Assembly (NCBI GenBank): GCA_964236535.1
Contig: CAXSEF010000021.1
Span: forward strand, 1 to 42,693
DNA length: 42,693 nucleotides
Direction of reading: 5' to 3'
Source of the DNA: CAXSEF01 sp964236535
GTDB taxonomy: Bacteria; Pseudomonadota; Alphaproteobacteria; Acetobacterales; Acetobacteraceae
A program made the position numbers and the translations under genes. Below, in pieces: positions 39,399-42,693 of this stretch (position 1 is its first letter; each line of letters starts with the position of its first letter). The notes under the pieces are model-generated. The model searched no databases. It had not been told where the DNA came from and worked only from the letters and a program-made list of their open reading frames with translations.

Positions 39399-39791
39399 AT
39401 GGTGGCGCTTCCGAACTCGTCCACTGACTTCTGGGCAGGTCGTGCCCAGGCGCTCGCTAACAGCGTGAGCCCGATCCTTTCCTGGGCTTGCCAGGAACAG
39501 GGTCCTCCAATGGATGAGACCATTCTACGGTCCGCGCTCACCATGGACGCGCTGCATAGTGCCTTGCGGGAACGCAAGCTTCCTCTGGAGACCGTGGATG
39601 GGACAACCAGGCTGGTCGACCTGGCCGATGCTCCGGAAACCATGTTGTCGCCACTCGCGAGCTACCTGCACGACACTGGAGCCTATAACGCGGAGTTGGG
39701 CAGGGGCGTGCCGCAGGCGGAGGAGGCCTACAGGCAGCACTCCTATGTGCTGTGGACGCTCTCCCCGCACATCCCGCTGCTGCTGGCATGA
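39399..39791 (+). CDS. Small unknown protein directly upstream of dotL
   Basis: 130 residues from the ATG at 39399; a GTG at 39390 overlapping the previous stop would add three residues. Soluble and helical: LANSVSPILSWACQEQGPP, TMDALHSALRERKLPLETV, then YLHDTGAYNAELGRGVPQAE. Its stop overlaps the dotL start (ATGA). Size and position are those of a coupling-protein adaptor, but no similarity to IcmS, IcmW or LvgA was recognised. Confidence 0.65.
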   Translation: MVALPNSSTDFWAGRAQALANSVSPILSWACQEQGPPMDETILRSALTMDALHSALRERKLPLETVDGTTRLVDLADAPETMLSPLASYLHDTGAYNAELGRGVPQAEEAYRQHSYVLWTLSPHIPLLLA

Positions 39792-42175
39792 TCCGCCGCG
39801 AAGTCTATGGCCCGGAGGCCGCCCACGAGCTGGGCGGCGCGCAAAGCTATCGCGACGTCCGCTCCGGCTTCCGCAGCGTCCGCGACGCCCTGGCCAGCTC
39901 CGCCTCCAGCCTGGTGCTCGGCATGGCCGCGGTGGCGACCGGCTTCGAGCCGGGCATCATCGACGTGGCCGTGCCTGCCTGCCTGCTCTACGCAGCCTGG
40001 GTGCTCACCCGGAAGGTGATCCTGCCTTTCCGGCTGCCGAAGGGCGCACGGCGGAAGGACTACAACCACCCCAACCCGGAGAACCGCGGGCCGCGCATGG
40101 CGGCCGGCATCATCTACATCGGGCGCGACTTCCGCACCGGCCAGCAGCTGTGGGTCGCCAACGAGGACGGACGCCAGCACGTCGTGGTGCCCGGCACCAC
40201 GGGCGCGGGCAAGACCGCCGCCCTGCTCAGCCTCGTGTCCAACGCCCTGATGCACGGCTCCGGCTTCATCTTCGTGGACGGCAAGGCCGACAACAAGCTG
40301 TTCGCCGAGATCCTGGCGCTGGCCCGCAAGTTCGGCCGCGAGGACGACGTGCTGGCGCTGAACTTCCTGGTGGCGTCGGGCAACAAGGACACCAACACCT
40401 TCAACCCCTTCGCCTGGGGCAATGCCGACGTGATCCGCGAGCTGCTTGTCAGCCAGATCGAGGCCGGGCCGAAGGGCGCGGCCTCCAGCGGCAACGAGGT
40501 GTTCATGGCTCGCGCCGTGTCCCTGCTCGGCGCGCTCACGCCGGCGCTGGTCTGGCTGCGCGACAACAAGGGCATCCCGATCGACATCGAGCGCATCCGC
40601 TTCGCCACCGAGCTCGGCAGCATCGCCACCCTGGCGCTCGAGAAGCGCTTCCTGCGCCTGGACGTGGACACCGGCACCGTCGAGAGCATCGACGTCTCCG
40701 ACATCGAGCCGGCGCTGCTCTACCCGCTGTCGGCCTACCTCGGCGAGACCGGCGGCTACGACAAGAGCCTTGCCTACAACCAGCAGAAGACCACCGAGCC
40801 GGCCGAGCAGCACTCCTTCGTCACCATGCACTTCTCCGCCACCTTCACCCAGCTGGCGGTCAGCCTTGGGCACATCTTCAAGTGCGAGAGTGGCGACATC
40901 GACATGCGCGACGTCGTGCTCAACCGCCGCATCCTGGTGGTCAACCTGCCCACCCTGGAGAACTCCGGCGAGACCACGGCCGCGCTGGGCAAGATCGTGG
41001 TGGCCAGCCTGCGCAACATGATGGCGCAGACCCTGGGAGTGAGCCTGGAAGGCGACTACGACAACATCGTCGCCAACAAGCCGGGCATGTCGCCTACCCC
41101 GTTCCCGGTCGTGCTGGACGAGATCGGCTACTACGCGGTCTCCGGCATGGACAAGATGCTGGCGATGGGCCGCGGGCTCGGCTTCATGTTCTACCTGGGC
41201 TTCCAGGAGCTGCCTGGCCTCAAGGCCCGCATCGGCGAGTCCATGTACTCGCTGCTCGGCAACGCCACCCTGCAAATCCTGATGAAGCTGCAGGAGGGTA
41301 GCGAGACCCGGAAGTACGTCGAGGACACGGCGGGGCAGATCGAGGTGACGCAGCAGACCTCGTTCAACGCTGACGACGGCGGCGGCTACCGCGACGCCCA
41401 GCACGCCGAGGTGCGCCGCGTCAGCCGGGTGGACTGGAAGGACCTGAAGGGGCTGATCGAGGGCGAGGCGATCGTGCTGTTCGGCAACCGGCGGGTCTAC
41501 GCCAAGCTGTTCTACGCCAAGCTCGACGTACGGGGCGGGCGGCTGCGGCTGAACCGGCCCGCTGTGCTGCGTGCACCGGCGCTGGAGGCGATCGGGCGTA
41601 CGGCGGCGAGGACGGCGAGCGTCCGCGCATTGATCGAGGGCGGAGGAGCACAGGCGGCGCCGGGCCAGGTGGACACCGGGCCGGTGCTGGCCGCGATCGT
41701 GGAGGGCTTCCGGAGGGAGAGACAGGCCGGCAAGCCGCTCGTCGACTGCGTGCGGGCCGCCATCATGGCTGCAGATGTTCCAGGCCCGGCCTCCTCTCCG
41801 CCTGCCCCAGCTCCGATGCTCACGTCTGGTCCGGCAGGCGGGCCAATCTCCGATGCGCCGGGCAGCGACTACGATGCGATGCTGGAGAGCATTGGCAGGC
41901 TGCCAATGGTCGGAGTGGACACTACGCCGATGCTGCCTCTTGCGGCTGCGGACCTGGGCTTGGCTGGCATGTTAACGGTGATCGAGGAGCACGGCGGGCA
42001 GTCCAGGGCGCAGGCTTGGGTCAGGGCGATGCAGGTCCTGGCCGAGCGTAACGCCGCACTGTCCGGTCCAGTGGACGAGCTGCCGCCCATGTCGCCACAA
42101 GCCCTCGACAGAATCATCCAGTCGATGATCCTGGAGCTGTCACCCCCTGCTATGCTGGCACAAGCAGCGGAGTAG
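39788..42175 (+). CDS. dotL: DotL/IcmO (TrbC) type IV coupling ATPase
   Basis: 795 residues. Two hydrophobic segments near 40-75 (SLVLGMAAVATGF, PACLLYAAWVLT) anchor it. Walker A is GTTGAGKT at 136-143 (VVPGTTGAGKTAALLSL), and Walker B lies in TPFPVVLDEIGYYAV near 445. FQELPGLKARIGESMYSLLG is typical of the family. The C-terminal 150 residues are a variable tail that in Legionella binds adaptors. DotL feeds the relaxase-DNA substrate into the channel. It is the last gene of the dotD operon. Confidence 0.95.
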   Translation: MIRREVYGPEAAHELGGAQSYRDVRSGFRSVRDALASSASSLVLGMAAVATGFEPGIIDVAVPACLLYAAWVLTRKVILPFRLPKGARRKDYNHPNPENRGPRMAAGIIYIGRDFRTGQQLWVANEDGRQHVVVPGTTGAGKTAALLSLVSNALMHGSGFIFVDGKADNKLFAEILALARKFGREDDVLALNFLVASGNKDTNTFNPFAWGNADVIRELLVSQIEAGPKGAASSGNEVFMARAVSLLGALTPALVWLRDNKGIPIDIERIRFATELGSIATLALEKRFLRLDVDTGTVESIDVSDIEPALLYPLSAYLGETGGYDKSLAYNQQKTTEPAEQHSFVTMHFSATFTQLAVSLGHIFKCESGDIDMRDVVLNRRILVVNLPTLENSGETTAALGKIVVASLRNMMAQTLGVSLEGDYDNIVANKPGMSPTPFPVVLDEIGYYAVSGMDKMLAMGRGLGFMFYLGFQELPGLKARIGESMYSLLGNATLQILMKLQEGSETRKYVEDTAGQIEVTQQTSFNADDGGGYRDAQHAEVRRVSRVDWKDLKGLIEGEAIVLFGNRRVYAKLFYAKLDVRGGRLRLNRPAVLRAPALEAIGRTAARTASVRALIEGGGAQAAPGQVDTGPVLAAIVEGFRRERQAGKPLVDCVRAAIMAADVPGPASSPPAPAPMLTSGPAGGPISDAPGSDYDAMLESIGRLPMVGVDTTPMLPLAAADLGLAGMLTVIEEHGGQSRAQAWVRAMQVLAERNAALSGPVDELPPMSPQALDRIIQSMILELSPPAMLAQAAE

Positions 42176-42255
42176 GAGAGCCGGCAAAACCCCACCACTA
42201 ATGGAAATCGCACGTAAGAGATTAGCGCCGCGTATAACGGCTTTGCGCCGATTAT

Positions 42256-42401
42256 GTTGAAAAAGCCGGCGACACCGATGAGCGCGAAAGAAAATGCCTT
42301 AAGAATACGAACGGTTTGGGTTTTTACTCCCGATTGGAGGTTCTTCAGCAAGAAGATTGCGCCGAATAGGCCGGCTGATGCCTCTTCCCGACTTTTTCAA
42401 C
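42256..42401. mobile_element. 146-bp element with 10-bp inverted ends (IS remnant or MITE-like)
   Basis: GTTGAAAAAG (42256-42265) and CTTTTTCAAC (42392-42401) are perfect inverted copies, and both arms lie near a GCCGGC (42265-42270 and 42370-42375). The interior is AT-richer than the transfer genes, and no complete gene fits. The stretch 42176-42255 after dotL shows no clear terminator and no gene. Confidence 0.4.
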
Positions 42402-42459
42402 GCAATCCGCCAATCTCGGACATTCAACGCCACCGACGACGTGCTCCGAAGCGGACCCA

Positions 42460-42642
42460 TGATGGGACGTCGGCCGTAAGCCGGCGACGGCCATCGTGGC
42501 GGGGGTGATACTGGGCGATCTGACAGCCATGACCGCCTCCATGGCTAGGCTTAGCGCCGTTCTCGCGACGTCCTCGGACCTGTTCACCGCCGTGCGGTGG
42601 GTCGGTGGCGCTTACCTCGTCTACCTCGGCGTAAAGCTCTAG
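42460..42642 (+). pseudogene. LysE/RhtB-family translocator remnant
   Basis: From 42487 the frame reads TAIVAGVILGDLTAM, then SSDLFTAVRWVGGAYLVYLG and stops in KL at 42642, matching the second and third membrane segments of LysE-family exporters. The preceding GPMMGRR piece at about 42463-42485 is in another frame with a stop, so a frameshift separates them. Both the start and the C-terminal half are missing. It is a decayed chromosomal-type gene next to the inverted-repeat element. Confidence 0.6.
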
Positions 42643-42693
42643 ATGTTTGGTCCCAGAGTTTGATGGTGCACTCTTCTCGCGTGAATGGAAGGA

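Noticed and set aside
39743..41404. 553-codon minus-strand open frame opposite dotL
   Set aside because: Antisense of the coupling ATPase, which has all its motifs; composition typical of a shadow.

Overview
The window is GC-rich plasmid-type DNA, most likely from an alphaproteobacterium. The mix of a plasmid I-type (Dot/Icm-like) transfer cluster with small mobilisable-plasmid modules would suit the Acetobacteraceae, but that placement is inference and weak. No rRNA, tRNA or CRISPR array was seen.

Left part (1-11.1 kb), a mosaic of plasmid modules. A GNAT acetyltransferase is followed by a small-plasmid unit: a winged-helix RepL-like gene with a palindromic operator, a DUF29 gene, a condensation/PapA-type acyltransferase and a MobA/MobL relaxase. 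This unit is bracketed by two diverged direct copies (about 140 bp) of an iteron-like array. Next, on the minus strand, come a UDP-glycosyltransferase, a small unknown gene and an SDR oxidoreductase. They abut a Tn3-family transposase that is cut off exactly before its catalytic glutamate. An IS5-type transposase follows.

Right part (11.1-42.2 kb), an almost complete type IVB (IncI/R64 Tra, Dot/Icm-like) conjugation apparatus in two arms around a regulatory island. The left arm has a DsbC/TrbB-like protein and a TraX-like membrane protein on the plus strand. On the minus strand it has a small lipoprotein, DotA/TraY and five transfer-associated unknowns, several of them exported. The island (20.2-22.2 kb) encodes an XRE repressor and a protein with two HTH-like modules, separated by AT-rich DNA. 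The right arm (22.2-42.2 kb, all plus) encodes DotI, DotH, DotG, DotF, TraQ, DotP, DotN, DotO, a full-size MutS, DotD, DotC, DotB, IcmT, an unknown, a lytic transglycosylase, DotM, two unknowns and the coupling ATPase DotL. DotC/D/H form the outer-membrane core, DotG/F/I the inner-membrane core, DotB/O/L are the ATPases, DotL/M/N form the coupling complex and DotA is a large polytopic membrane protein.

The most striking observations are these. (1) A 10-bp element, NYRTTCGYRT, precedes nine operon heads of the transfer region on both strands; in seven cases it lies 40-44 nt before the start codon. It looks like a common promoter or regulator site for the whole conjugation regulon. (2) A mutS gene with intact mismatch-reading and ATPase motifs but no usual C-terminal tail sits between dotO and dotD. 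(3) The predicted lipid anchors are unusual: DotC has no lipobox cysteine while DotH has one. (4) The DsbC-like protein has CSFS in place of CxxC.

The right edge (42.2-42.7 kb) holds a 146-bp element with 10-bp inverted ends and a frameshifted LysE-family remnant. No replication or partition genes for a large plasmid and no IncI-type relaxase are visible, so the element extends beyond the window.
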